From UBA7239 sp035430165 (GTDB taxonomy: Bacteria; Pseudomonadota; Gammaproteobacteria; Pseudomonadales; UBA7239): 64,000 bases of DNA. Position numbers and translations under genes: made by a program. The DNA lies in contig DAOMGE010000003.1 in assembly GCA_035430165.1 (NCBI GenBank), forward strand, positions 1-64,000, given 5' to 3'. The notes under the pieces were generated by a model. That model searched no databases and was not told the DNA's origin. It worked only from the letters and a program-made list of their open reading frames with translations. Numbering within the stretch: the stretch's first letter is position 1; each line of letters starts with the position of its first letter. Shown piece by piece: positions 16,368 to 24,965 of this stretch.

Positions 16368-16916
16368 TTAATGCGGGCAGGACTGGTTTACATCGCTGTC
16401 TGTTTGTCGGGCGCTCTGGATAATGTTGTTGTAGGCCGTGTCATGGTCTTTTCCTTGCGCGTGTTGCCTGGAAAGTAATGTCGAAAATACAGGTCCGTCT
16501 GCGTCGCCGTATTTCACCAGATCGCGCAAGCGCAGTATGCCGATTTCCCAGTGGTTATCCATCGCATCGCGTGCGACCAGCCTTGCATGGTGCCGCCAGG
16601 CGAAAGCACATTGCGCGCGCAGCGCCAGCGGCAGCATGCGTTGTTGCCATTCGTTGTTTTTGCTTGCAAGTTGTGCGGTTGCGGCAAGATAGCGCTGGCG
16701 GATATCACAGTCTGTTACCGGTTTGCTGGTAGCAAAGTCGCGATCAATCTCTGCCATGTCAGCACGACAGGCATCAGGAATCGCGGCAGGATTTTCGTTG
16801 GCGGGTGTGAAGCCGAGCCATGCAACGAGGATGATGACAGAGGATGAAAAAAAACCTGCACAGACGACAGAAAGCCTGCGCAGGTTTTTTCTTGCGGGCG
16901 ACGTTGAGGCGGTCAT
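16368..16916 (-). CDS. Hypothetical membrane-anchored protein
   Basis: 182 residues, not recognised. The N-terminus (MTASTSPARKNLRRL) is basic and is followed by one hydrophobic segment (about 17-35, CAGFFSSSVIILVAWLGF). The rest is soluble, with scattered Cys (CRADM, CDIRQRY, CAFAWRH, CPH), so a periplasmic domain is likely. It starts 24 bases after the acyl-CoA synthetase stop on the same strand. A terminator-like hairpin (16849-16890) is embedded in its codons 10-23, so expression from the upstream operon may be limited. Convergent with znuA. Confidence 0.6.
   Translation of the reverse strand: MTASTSPARKNLRRLSVVCAGFFSSSVIILVAWLGFTPANENPAAIPDACRADMAEIDRDFATSKPVTDCDIRQRYLAATAQLASKNNEWQQRMLPLALRAQCAFAWRHHARLVARDAMDNHWEIGILRLRDLVKYGDADGPVFSTLLSRQHAQGKDHDTAYNNIIQSARQTDSDVNQSCPH
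16849..16890 (-). terminator. Terminator-like hairpin overlapping the start of the hypothetical gene
   Basis: AAAAAACCTGC (16849-16859) and GCAGGTTTTTT (16880-16890) form an 11-bp stem with a 20-base loop. On the minus strand it ends in a T-run, so it could terminate the acyl-CoA synthetase operon. It lies within codons of the 182-residue ORF, where it encodes part of the membrane segment. Confidence 0.5.
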
Positions 16917-16940
16917 CGACAGCGTATGCGTCCGGGCGGA

Positions 16941-18515
16941 TCAGGTCTTGCCCAGTGCGCGGTCGCGCAGTACAAACTTCATGACCTTGCCGGTTGCGTT
17001 AAGCGGGAAGGCATCGACAATTTCCACGCGGCGCGGCACTTTGTAATTCGCCATATTCTGTTTACACCACGCGACCACTTTTTCTGCGGTGAGATCGCTG
17101 CCAGCGCGCGGCACAATGTACGCCATTGCCACTTCGCCCATACGTTCGTCAGGGATGCCGATAACGGCAGATTGTGCGACGCCTTCGCACGTGGCGAGCA
17201 TGTTTTCAATTTCAGCGGGATAACAGTTGAAGCCGCCGACGATAAACATATCTTTCATGCGATCGGTAATTTTCAGGTAACCGTTGGCATCCATGACGCC
17301 GATATCGCCGGTGTGCATCCAGCCGTCTTTATCAATGGTTTTCGCGGTTTCTTCGTCGTTATTGAAATAGCCTTGCATCACGTTGTAGCCACGCACCACA
17401 ATTTCACCGGGTTCACCGCGTGCCACTTCCTCGCCGTTTTCATTCACGCAACGCACCTCGACATCGGGAATCGCGCGACCGGAGGTGGTGGCAATGATTT
17501 CCGCATCATCGCCATCACGGCACATGGTCACCATGCCGCAGCTTTCGGTGAGGCCGTACGCCGTCAGTACGGTCTTGAAACCCATTTCGTTACGCATCTG
17601 GTGAATCAGTGCAACAGGAATCGCCGCTGCGCCGGTGACGGCGAGTCGCAAACAGGAAATATCAAAATCTTTCAGGTTCGGTGTGGCGAGAATGGTCTGG
17701 TACAAGGTCGGTGGGCCAGGCAATACGGTGATGCGGTCGCGGCCAATGCGCGCAAGGATTTCTTTCGCATCGAATACTGCCATTGGCAAAATGGCAGTGC
17801 CGCGAATCAGGCACGCCAGCCAGCCCGCCTTGTAACCGAAAGAATGGAAAAACGGGTTGACGATCAGGTAACGATCATTCTCGGATAACTCTGCAAGTTC
17901 CGACCATACCGCAAACACCTTGATGTTTTGTCCGTGGCCGGTTTTCACGCCTTTGGGATTGCCTGTGGTGCCGGAGGTAAAAATAAGGTCGGAGACATCG
18001 GTGGCTTTCACTTGTGCAGTGCGCGCGGCAACATCGGCATCGGCAATGTTTGCGCCTTTTGCCAGAAAGTCCTCCCAGCTGATGCAAAGCTCCGATTGGC
18101 CGCGCAGGCAAATCATCTGTTGCATATCGGGCAGCGACTCATTTTTCAGCATCGCCGGATAATCGAGATCGAGAAAACCGGAAACCGTCAGCAATAATTT
18201 TGCGCCACTCGCGCGCAACACATAACCGGCTTCCGCGCCTTTCATGCGCGTATTGATCGGCACCAGAATGGCACCGAGCGATTGCAGGCCGACCGACGCG
18301 ATAATCCACTCGGCAATATTCGGCGCCCACACCGCCACACGATCGCCGTGCTGGATGCCGGCGGCGATAAACGCTTTGGCTGCTGTCACGCGTTGCTGTT
18401 CCAGCCCTGTGTAAGTCAGGCGGATGTCACCGTCCTCAATCGCACTGCGCGCGCCGAATTTTCGGGCGGCGTCCTGCACCAGTTGCGGGATGGTGAGTTC
18501 TGCAAAGTTTGTCAT
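16941..18515 (-). CDS. Acyl-CoA synthetase (AMP-forming), FadD3-like
   Basis: 524 residues. It activates a carboxylic acid to its CoA thioester through an acyl-AMP. Motifs are LIFTSGTTGNPKG, YGLTESCG, GWMHTGDIG, then TDRMKDMFIVGGFNCYP and the catalytic Lys in NATGKVMKF. The overall pattern is close to FadD3-type ligases that activate the CD-ring propanoate left in steroid breakdown; that substrate is an inference. I chose the ATG at 18515 because GGAGA precedes it by about 8 bases and the upstream part of the long ORF has no ligase similarity. Its start overlaps the stop of the flavin reductase (ATGA). Confidence 0.88.
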   Translation of the reverse strand: MTNFAELTIPQLVQDAARKFGARSAIEDGDIRLTYTGLEQQRVTAAKAFIAAGIQHGDRVAVWAPNIAEWIIASVGLQSLGAILVPINTRMKGAEAGYVLRASGAKLLLTVSGFLDLDYPAMLKNESLPDMQQMICLRGQSELCISWEDFLAKGANIADADVAARTAQVKATDVSDLIFTSGTTGNPKGVKTGHGQNIKVFAVWSELAELSENDRYLIVNPFFHSFGYKAGWLACLIRGTAILPMAVFDAKEILARIGRDRITVLPGPPTLYQTILATPNLKDFDISCLRLAVTGAAAIPVALIHQMRNEMGFKTVLTAYGLTESCGMVTMCRDGDDAEIIATTSGRAIPDVEVRCVNENGEEVARGEPGEIVVRGYNVMQGYFNNDEETAKTIDKDGWMHTGDIGVMDANGYLKITDRMKDMFIVGGFNCYPAEIENMLATCEGVAQSAVIGIPDERMGEVAMAYIVPRAGSDLTAEKVVAWCKQNMANYKVPRRVEIVDAFPLNATGKVMKFVLRDRALGKT

Positions 18516-19015
18516 ATCGGTTGTTTCTCCAATTTCCTGTATTTGCCGTCGGCATACAACAGCGGATCGACGTCGTTTTCGGCGACCATGACCTTGTCGA
18601 TGTCGCCAATCACAATGGTGTGGGTGCCGTGTGACAACTGCCGTGCAGTGCGGCACAAGAACACCGCTTGTGCATCCCGCAAATAGGGCAGGTTGTTGGC
18701 ATCGCCCCAATGCCCGAGCGCGAAGCGTGCCTCACCGGATTCACCACTGGCGCACTGCACGGAGATATCGGCTTGATTGGCAGACAGTACGTTGACGGCA
18801 AAGCGTTGGCCTTGTGCCAGGATGTCATGCAGGCTGGTGTGGCGATTTACGCAGACCAGCAGTGAAGCCGGATCATCGGAAACCGATGTCACAGCTGTTG
18901 CTGTCATGGCATGTCGCTGGCCGTTGTTGTCGACAGCCGTGATCACACAGACGCTGGCGGCCAGGCGGCGCATGCCGGCGCGCAGGGCAATAGACGGTGT
19001 CTCGAACAGGGTCAT
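18512..19015 (-). CDS. Flavin reductase-domain protein, HsaB/HpaC-like
   Basis: 167 residues from the ATG at 19015. It carries the split-barrel flavin-reductase pattern: MRRLAASVCVITA, MTATAVTSVSDDPASLLVCVN, FAVNVLS and the C-terminal HTIVIGDIDKV. Such proteins supply reduced FMN or FAD to a partner monooxygenase (e.g. HsaB for HsaA in steroid ring A/B cleavage). No monooxygenase gene is in this window, so the partner is elsewhere. It is the first gene of an operon with the acyl-CoA synthetase (4-base overlap) and is divergent from the metallo-beta-lactamase-fold gene. Confidence 0.82.
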   Translation of the reverse strand: MTLFETPSIALRAGMRRLAASVCVITAVDNNGQRHAMTATAVTSVSDDPASLLVCVNRHTSLHDILAQGQRFAVNVLSANQADISVQCASGESGEARFALGHWGDANNLPYLRDAQAVFLCRTARQLSHGTHTIVIGDIDKVMVAENDVDPLLYADGKYRKLEKQPI

Positions 19016-19136
19016 GGCAGGGGCTGCAACAATCGGGGCGCCTATAATACCTGCGGACGGCATCCATAAGTAGACGTACGGGCAGCCAGCGGCACTGCCG
19101 GAGCGCACAATACCTGCACTCCACACAGGTGTTTTT

Positions 19137-20216
19137 ATGTCACAGGATGCCTCTCTTTCCAGCGCCGTCCCGACCAATCCGGCCATCCGTTACGCGTTTG
19201 CCGATGTCCCGGCTGAAGGTGCCTGCATTCGTGTTGCACCGGGTATCAAATGGTTGCGCATGCCCTTGCCGCTGGCGCTTGATCACATCAACCTCTACCT
19301 GATAGCCAATGGCGAGGGCTGGATGATCGTGGATTGCGGCATGAAAGGGCGCAACACGCGTGATTTGTGGTTGCAGGTTTTTGAGCGCGAACTGGAAGGC
19401 AAGCCGGTCAACGCCGTGTTGTCGACGCACATGCATCCGGATCATATCGGGCAGGCAGGCTGGCTGGTGGGGCACTGGAACGTGCCGTTTTACATGACAG
19501 CCGGCGAATACTTTTGCGCGCGCACCTACAGCGCACCCGTGCAGGAGATGCCGGAAGAATGGCAGCACGACACCTATGCAGAGCGCACCGGCATGCCGCT
19601 GGAATTTGTGCGCAGGATGCGCAAGGGGACAGCCGGCTTCGGCAATATTGTCGAGCCACTGCCGCGCAGTTACCGGCGTTTGTACGATGGCTTGTTGCTC
19701 GACCTGGGCGATCAACAGTGGCAGGTTGTTGTTGGCAACGGCCACTCGCCGGAACACGCCTGCCTGTACAACGCCGCGCAAAAAATCCTGTTGTCGGGCG
19801 ATCAGATCCTGCCGCAGATCACGTCCAATGTCAGCGTCACCAGCACCGAACCGGATGCCAATCCCTTGCAGGACTGGATGGATTCACTGCATCGATTGTT
19901 GCGGTTGCCGGAAGATATTCTGGTGTGTCCCGCACACAATGCACCGTTTTACGGGTTGCATGCGCGCTTGCAGGAATTGCTGGCGCACCACGAGGAACAA
20001 CTCACGGCCATTGAAACAGCCCTTGCAAAACCGCAAACCGCGTATGAATTGTTGCCGGTATTGTTTCGCAAAGAATTGCAGAATGAGCAGTTGATGATGG
20101 CGATGGGCGAGTGTCTGGCGCATCTCAATTATCTGTTTGCAAAAGGCCGTGTGCGTCGCTTTCTGGATGACAAGGGCGTGCAGGTTTACCAGCAACAAGC
20201 AATCGCTAGTCAATAA
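19137..20216 (+). CDS. Metallo-beta-lactamase-fold hydrolase
   Basis: 359 residues. The metal site begins with HMHPDHIG (HxHxDH). Further ligands are expected at GHSPEHACLY and in LLSGDQILPQ, then CPAHN. The large size and C-terminal helices (about 265-350) resemble the glyoxalase II-like/LACTB2-type group, which hydrolyses thioesters and other acyl bonds. The substrate is unknown; the divergent acyl-CoA ligase and flavin reductase suggest a CoA-linked catabolic intermediate. An imperfect dyad, ACCTG to CAGGT at 19112-19130, lies just before the start and might be an operator. Its 3' end overlaps the convergent ATP-grasp gene by 11 bases. Confidence 0.85.
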   Translation: MSQDASLSSAVPTNPAIRYAFADVPAEGACIRVAPGIKWLRMPLPLALDHINLYLIANGEGWMIVDCGMKGRNTRDLWLQVFERELEGKPVNAVLSTHMHPDHIGQAGWLVGHWNVPFYMTAGEYFCARTYSAPVQEMPEEWQHDTYAERTGMPLEFVRRMRKGTAGFGNIVEPLPRSYRRLYDGLLLDLGDQQWQVVVGNGHSPEHACLYNAAQKILLSGDQILPQITSNVSVTSTEPDANPLQDWMDSLHRLLRLPEDILVCPAHNAPFYGLHARLQELLAHHEEQLTAIETALAKPQTAYELLPVLFRKELQNEQLMMAMGECLAHLNYLFAKGRVRRFLDDKGVQVYQQQAIASQ

Positions 20217-21375
20217 TCACATGCGGCACAAAACGCGACGTGTCGCGCGTCACCAGTGTATTGTCTTCGCGTATGCCCATGCCGGCGGCGCTGTCGCCCA
20301 CTACCCAGCTGCCGATCAGGGCAAAATTGCCTTCGCATTCTGGTAACGGGGCTATGCGTTGCAGGATGCGTTTGCCATCCCCATAGCTGCCTTCTGTGGT
20401 GATGTTGCTGCCGTCTTCTGCATGCAGCGCGATGTTGGCGCCTTCGCGTGAATACAGCGGTTTGCTGACCCAGCCGGCGGGTGGCAAGGGACTGTCGCTG
20501 CTGCCGATAAAATAACTTTCCAGCAGGTTCGGGTGTCCCTGGTGCCATTGCCACAGTAGCGGCAATATTCCCTTGTTGCTCAGCACCGCTTTCCACGGGG
20601 GTTCAATAAATTGTGTGCGACTGCTGCGCAAATATTGTGCGTAGTTTTCTGGCCAGATAAATTCCCAGGGATACAGTTTGAACAAGGCGGCGATTTCACG
20701 ATTTTCCAGATCGCAAAACCTGTCTGCGTCGGTGATGCCGATATCCTCAATGGCAATCATGTCAGTGCGCAAGCCGGCCTGATGCGCGCAGTCGCGCAAA
20801 TAGGCAATCGTGCCGGCGTCTTCCAGGTTGTCGCGCACACAACTGAAATACAGCGGTGTAGTGTTTTTTTGCGGCCACTGTCCAAATCGTTCGATCAGTT
20901 TTTCCTGCAAGGAATTGAACTGGTCGGCACCGGCAGGTAGCACACCGGCTTGCAGTTGTTGTTCCAGCCACACCCACTGGAAAAATCCGGTTTCGTAAAC
21001 GGAGGTTGGTGTGTCGTAGTTCAGTTCCAGTAACCTGGCGCTGGAGCCTGCGCCGTGATAGGAAAAATCCATGCGGCCGTAAAGATGGAAATCGCGCTGT
21101 TGCCAGCTGTTAGCGATCAAATCCCACTGTTCAGGCGGGATGCACAATTGCTGCAGGTGTTGTTCGTTTTTCAAGATTCTGTCGACGGCATCCATACACA
21201 AGGCGTGCAGGTTCTCCGTGGCGGTTTCAATGTCGTCTTCAATTTCCTGTAGCGAAAACTGATAGTAGGCAGATTCGTCCCAATACGCTTCGCCGTCGAT
21301 GGTGTGAAAGGTAAAGCCATTGGCTTCCGCCAGTTGTCGCCACCGTGGCCGTTCGATGCAGCGTTTGCGTTGCAT
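20206..21375 (-). CDS. Glutathionylspermidine synthase-family ATP-grasp protein (YgiC/YjfC-like)
   Basis: 389 residues from the ATG at 21375, matching the 386-387 residues of E. coli YgiC and YjfC. Motifs of the GspS C-terminal synthetase domain are present: YGRMDFSYHG, LLELNYDTPTSVYE, a KPLYSREGANI loop and YGDGKRILQ. It probably ligates an amine to a carboxyl with ATP. YgiC-type proteins lack the amidase half of GspS and do not make glutathionylspermidine; their product is not settled. The neighbours (DUF1190 lipoprotein and DUF350 membrane protein) match the E. coli yjfL-yjfM-yjfC order. Confidence 0.88.
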   Translation of the reverse strand: MQRKRCIERPRWRQLAEANGFTFHTIDGEAYWDESAYYQFSLQEIEDDIETATENLHALCMDAVDRILKNEQHLQQLCIPPEQWDLIANSWQQRDFHLYGRMDFSYHGAGSSARLLELNYDTPTSVYETGFFQWVWLEQQLQAGVLPAGADQFNSLQEKLIERFGQWPQKNTTPLYFSCVRDNLEDAGTIAYLRDCAHQAGLRTDMIAIEDIGITDADRFCDLENREIAALFKLYPWEFIWPENYAQYLRSSRTQFIEPPWKAVLSNKGILPLLWQWHQGHPNLLESYFIGSSDSPLPPAGWVSKPLYSREGANIALHAEDGSNITTEGSYGDGKRILQRIAPLPECEGNFALIGSWVVGDSAAGMGIREDNTLVTRDTSRFVPHVIID

Positions 21376-21394
21376 GGGTTGCTGCTCCGGAAAA

Positions 21395-22039
21395 TCAACT
21401 GCCTGACGAATGAAAGGAAGACGACGATGAGGCGTGCATGGATGCGCTTTTGCCAAAACCACCGCGACTGACGCGGCCAACCGATGGGCTTTCGGTGGCG
21501 GCATGGGAAACAACCGATTCACCACTGGAACGGCTGACAAAACGGTTGTCGGCTGTGCGCCAGCTGCCGGTATCATCCTTGCTTTCGTACAGTGGCTGGC
21601 CGCGCCAGCTGCCATAGCGTGAACTGAAACCGCTGGTGGTGGATGTGTTGCAGTTATTGCCGTTGTTGACGCCTGCGTTGCAATTCTGTGTATCCGGATA
21701 AGGTGCGCGCAAATTACTCAGCATGTTTGCAGCCATGAACCCGGCCATCATGGGCAGGAACACACTGCTGCCACTGTTTGTTCGCGACTCACAACGTGCG
21801 TCACCGAAGTCAGCTTCGCAATCTGCCAGAGAGGTGTACTGCGGTGCATTTTTCAGGTGTTCCTGTTGCGCGTTATCGAATTCCTTCTGGCAAGCCTCAT
21901 CCGTCAGTTTCCCGTCGGTTTTACAAGCTTGCACATCCGGGTAGATAAACGCTTTTTCCATCGGGCCGGATTGTCCGCAAGCGGTCAGGAGCAGCGGTGC
22001 GCCCATCAGGGCGAGCGTAATCATCTGGCTACGTTTCAT
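21395..22039 (-). CDS. DUF1190 lipoprotein (YgiB/YjfM-like)
   Basis: 214 residues. The lipobox LLLTACGQ puts the lipid-bearing Cys at residue 21. The DUF1190 region follows (KAFIYPDVQACKTDGKLTDEACQKEF), with regular Cys pairs. The C-terminal third is Ser/Gly-rich low complexity (SSSSFHSSGS at the end), probably disordered. A hydrophobic stretch FLPMMAGFMAANML is typical of the family. The function is unknown, but genes of this family travel with YgiC/YjfC ATP-grasp proteins, as here, with 19 bases between them. Confidence 0.85.
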   Translation of the reverse strand: MKRSQMITLALMGAPLLLTACGQSGPMEKAFIYPDVQACKTDGKLTDEACQKEFDNAQQEHLKNAPQYTSLADCEADFGDARCESRTNSGSSVFLPMMAGFMAANMLSNLRAPYPDTQNCNAGVNNGNNCNTSTTSGFSSRYGSWRGQPLYESKDDTGSWRTADNRFVSRSSGESVVSHAATESPSVGRVSRGGFGKSASMHASSSSSFHSSGS

Positions 22040-22070
22040 GGCAATTCACTCCTGTCCCGACAGGCTGTCA

Positions 22071-22496
22071 TCAGTAGGTCATGCAGGCTGCGTTGAGCAG
22101 GCCGGCTGCCAGGGATACCACGCCCAGGAGGATGCCGACCGCCGCATTACCTTGCTCGATTTCGCCAACGATATTGCGCATGAGGATACGTATCACCATA
22201 AACGCCAGCAGCTGCACCAGCAGGGCGATACCGCCCCAGATGGCGCAGTCCAGTAACGAGACGGAATGCGCAATTGCGCTCATCATGGCGGCGACAAAAC
22301 CGAGCAGGCTACCGGCGAGCGCTGCACTGGCAGCGACATTGCCGGCACGGATGAGCGTGAATTCGCGCTGTGGTGTCACCAGCGTGTAGATCGCCAGGAA
22401 GGCGAGCGTCAAGGCAAACGCCAGTGCCAGGTGCGAGAGGAAAGCGGGCAGTGTTTCCAGGGATGACAGTGCAATCTGTGCGGTCTCGTTATTCAT
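22071..22496 (-). CDS. DUF350 membrane protein (YjfL-like)
   Basis: 141 residues from the ATG at 22496, preceded by GAGGG. Four hydrophobic helices make up most of the chain (LSHLALAFALTLAFLAIYTLV, AASAALAGSLLGFVAAMM, GIALLVQLLAFMVIRI, AAVGILLGVVSLAAGLL). The duplicated two-helix pattern is typical of DUF350. First gene of the YjfL/YjfM/YjfC-like trio, 31 bases before the lipoprotein gene. It may be the inner-membrane partner of the other two; its biochemical role is unknown. Confidence 0.85.
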   Translation of the reverse strand: MNNETAQIALSSLETLPAFLSHLALAFALTLAFLAIYTLVTPQREFTLIRAGNVAASAALAGSLLGFVAAMMSAIAHSVSLLDCAIWGGIALLVQLLAFMVIRILMRNIVGEIEQGNAAVGILLGVVSLAAGLLNAACMTY

Positions 22497-22636
22497 GTGT
22501 CCCTCGTTTTGTTGTTGACGGGAATAAAACACAGCGTGCCTGCATTATTGTACGGCGGCAGGTTTTCGGCAATTCCTGTCCGGGAAGGCAGGGAATGCGT
22601 TAGTCTTGGACGGTAACTGAAGCGGGAGGTGCGCCT

Positions 22637-23029
22637 GTGCGTGTTGATGAGAAAGCCTTGCAGGAAAAACTGACGCCGGAGCAGTTCCATATTTGTCGCG
22701 AGAAAGGGACAGAGCGTGCATTTACCGGCAAATACTGGGATTGTAAAACCGATGGCGAATACCGCTGCGTGTGTTGTGGCCAGCCATTATTTGACAGCAA
22801 GACCAAATACGATTCCGGCAGCGGCTGGCCCAGCTTCTGGCAACCGCTGGCGGCAGAATCCATCAGTGAAAATGTGGATACCGCACACGGCATGCTGCGC
22901 ACAGAAGTGGTGTGTGGCAGTTGTCATTCCCATCTCGGCCACGTATTTCCCGACGGGCCGCGCCCGACGGGTTTGCGTTACTGTATCAACTCCGCTTCAC
23001 TGGATCTGGTTGAGCGTTCAGCAGATTAA
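22637..23029 (+). CDS. msrB: Peptide-methionine (R)-S-oxide reductase
   Basis: 130 residues. Repairs methionine-R-sulfoxide in oxidised proteins. Two zinc-binding CxxC pairs are present (CVCC and CGSC), with the HLGHVFPDGP motif and the catalytic Cys in RYCINSASL. The start is GTG at 22637, supported by GGGAGGT 8 bases upstream. The glutathione peroxidase gene follows after 20 bases, so the two form an oxidative-repair pair. Confidence 0.95.
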   Translation: MRVDEKALQEKLTPEQFHICREKGTERAFTGKYWDCKTDGEYRCVCCGQPLFDSKTKYDSGSGWPSFWQPLAAESISENVDTAHGMLRTEVVCGSCHSHLGHVFPDGPRPTGLRYCINSASLDLVERSAD

Positions 23030-23049
23030 TCACCACAGGAGTGTTGGTC

Positions 23050-23538
23050 ATGCCCAAAACCGTTTTTGATTTTGCAGCAACAGCTATCGATGGTCAGCAG
23101 GTAGATTTGTCAGCGTATGCCGGCAAGGTCTTGCTGATTGTGAATACGGCCAGCAAGTGCGGTTTTACGCCGCAGTACAAGGGCCTGCAAAAACTGTTTG
23201 AACAGTACACGGATCGCGGTCTGGTCGTGCTGGGTTTTCCCTGTGACCAGTTTGGCCATCAGGAACCGGGTGATGAAGCGGAAATCAACAGTTTTTGTGA
23301 AATGAATTTCGGCGTGAGTTTCCCGTTGTTCGCCAAGATTGATGTGAATGGTAAAAACACGCATCCGCTGTTCGCACATCTCAAGACCGAAGCGCCGGGT
23401 CTGCTGGGCAGCGAGGGTGTGAAGTGGAATTTCACCAAGTTTCTGGTGGATCGCAACGGCAAGGTGGCCGGGCGTTATGCGCCGGCGACGTCACCGGAAG
23501 CCATCGCCATGGATATCGAGGCCCTGCTGAAGGCTTGA
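23050..23538 (+). CDS. Glutathione peroxidase-family thiol peroxidase
   Basis: 162 residues from the ATG at 23050, which has AGGAG at a normal distance. The peroxidatic Cys is in NTASKCGFTPQYKGLQ, followed by GFPCDQFGHQEPG and the conserved WNFTKFLV, giving the Cys-Gln-Trp set. The residue is Cys (TGC), not selenocysteine. Bacterial members usually use thioredoxin as reductant despite the name. Downstream of msrB in a likely operon. Confidence 0.93.
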   Translation: MPKTVFDFAATAIDGQQVDLSAYAGKVLLIVNTASKCGFTPQYKGLQKLFEQYTDRGLVVLGFPCDQFGHQEPGDEAEINSFCEMNFGVSFPLFAKIDVNGKNTHPLFAHLKTEAPGLLGSEGVKWNFTKFLVDRNGKVAGRYAPATSPEAIAMDIEALLKA

Positions 23539-23620
23539 TGCAATTTGCCGGCGCCCCCGTTTACAATGCGCGCCATCCTTACACCAGCAACATCCCTTGC
23601 GCGGGGAATCGGGGTTCACC

Positions 23621-24883
23621 ATGGCAGTAGCAAAAGGCAGCAAATCAGGCAAAAAGACGGCCAGATCCGGCATCAAGAAGGTCGTGCTGGCCTATTCCGG
23701 TGGTCTCGATACGTCCATCATCCTGAAATGGCTGCAAGAAGAGTACGGCTGCGAGGTGGTGACATTCACCGCTGACATCGGTCAGGGCGAAGAGCTGGAG
23801 CCGGCGCGTGCCAAAGCAAAAGCCATGGGTATCAAGCAGATCTACATTGACGATTTGCGCGAAGAATTCGTGCGCGATTTTGTGTTCCCGATGTTTCGTG
23901 CCAATGCGATTTATGAAGGTGAATACCTGCTGGGCACATCGATTGCGCGTCCATTGATCGCCAAACGCCTGATCGAGATCGCCAACGAAACCGGCGCAGA
24001 TGCCATTTCGCACGGCGCAACAGGCAAGGGCAATGACCAGGTGCGTTTCGAACTGGGTGCGTATGCACTGAAACCGGGTGTCAAAGTGATTGCACCGTGG
24101 CGCGAATGGGATCTGACGTCTCGCGAAACGCTCATGGCCTATGCGAAGAAGCACAAGATTCCGGTCGATTTTGCCAAGGCGGGAAAAAAATCGCCGTACT
24201 CGATGGATGCCAACCTGTTGCACATCTCTTACGAGGGCGGCGGTCTGGAAAATCCGTGGTGGGAACCGGAAGAAGACATGTGGCGCTGGACAGTGTCACC
24301 GGAAAAAGCACCGGATCAACCGGAATACATCGAACTGACCTACAAGAAAGGCGATATCGTCGCGATCGACGGCAAGAAAATGTCGCCAGCAAAAGTGTTG
24401 GCCAGACTGAACCAGCTCGGTGGCAAACACGGTATCGGTCGTCTTGACCTGGTGGAGAATCGCTATGTGGGCATGAAATCGCGCGGCGCTTATGAAACGC
24501 CGGGCGGCACGATTATGTTGCGCGCACATCGCGCGATTGAATCGCTGACACTGGATCGCGAAGTGGCGCACCTGAAAGATGAAATGATGCCGCGCTACGC
24601 CAGCCTGATCTACAACGGTTACTGGTGGAGCCCGGAGCGTTTGCTGCTGCAAAAAATGATCGATGATTCACAATTGTTTGTGAATGGCATCGTGCGCGTG
24701 AAGTTGTACAAGGGCAATGTCACGGTGGTCGGACGCCAATCCGATGATTCCATTTTTGACGCGAATATCGCCACGTTTGAAGATGACGGCGGCGCATACA
24801 ACCAGAAAGATGCAGAAGGTTTTATCAAGCTGAATGCACTGCGTTTGCGTATTCAGGCCGGCAAAGGCCGCAAGATGTTGTAG
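23621..24883 (+). CDS. argG: Argininosuccinate synthase
   Basis: 420 residues. Joins citrulline and aspartate with ATP in arginine synthesis. The PP-loop is LAYSGGLDTSIILKWL; other typical segments are ATGKGNDQVRFE, SPYSMDANLLHISYE and the late YNGYWWSPER. I start at the ATG at 23621; an upstream in-frame start at 23597 would add eight residues with no similarity. The N-terminus has a short basic Lys/Ser-rich extension (AVAKGSKSGKKTARSG) before the usual KKVVLAYSGG start. A 46-base structured repeat follows the stop. Confidence 0.97.
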   Translation: MAVAKGSKSGKKTARSGIKKVVLAYSGGLDTSIILKWLQEEYGCEVVTFTADIGQGEELEPARAKAKAMGIKQIYIDDLREEFVRDFVFPMFRANAIYEGEYLLGTSIARPLIAKRLIEIANETGADAISHGATGKGNDQVRFELGAYALKPGVKVIAPWREWDLTSRETLMAYAKKHKIPVDFAKAGKKSPYSMDANLLHISYEGGGLENPWWEPEEDMWRWTVSPEKAPDQPEYIELTYKKGDIVAIDGKKMSPAKVLARLNQLGGKHGIGRLDLVENRYVGMKSRGAYETPGGTIMLRAHRAIESLTLDREVAHLKDEMMPRYASLIYNGYWWSPERLLLQKMIDDSQLFVNGIVRVKLYKGNVTVVGRQSDDSIFDANIATFEDDGGAYNQKDAEGFIKLNALRLRIQAGKGRKML

Positions 24884-24890
24884 CGGATTT

Positions 24891-24936
24891 CCCTCTCCCT
24901 TCAGGGGAGAGGGTGCCCCAACGGGGCGGGAGAGGG
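24891..24936 (+). repeat. 46-base structured intergenic repeat, copy B
   Basis: CCCTCTCCC, loop TTCA, GGGGAGAGGG, T, hairpin GCCCC-AAC-GGGGC, then GGGAGAGGG. It has the same length and layout as copy A but the opposite orientation, and lies between the convergent argG and greB genes. Confidence 0.75.
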
Positions 24937-24965
24937 CTCGTTGGCTGAGCGGAGTCGAAGCCAGC

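Noticed and set aside
16926..17888. 320-codon plus-strand ORF opposite the acyl-CoA synthetase
   Set aside because: Antisense of all the adenylation motifs; no SD site.
23120..23170. Selenocysteine insertion in the glutathione peroxidase
   Set aside because: The codon is TGC (Cys) and the frame has no in-frame TGA.
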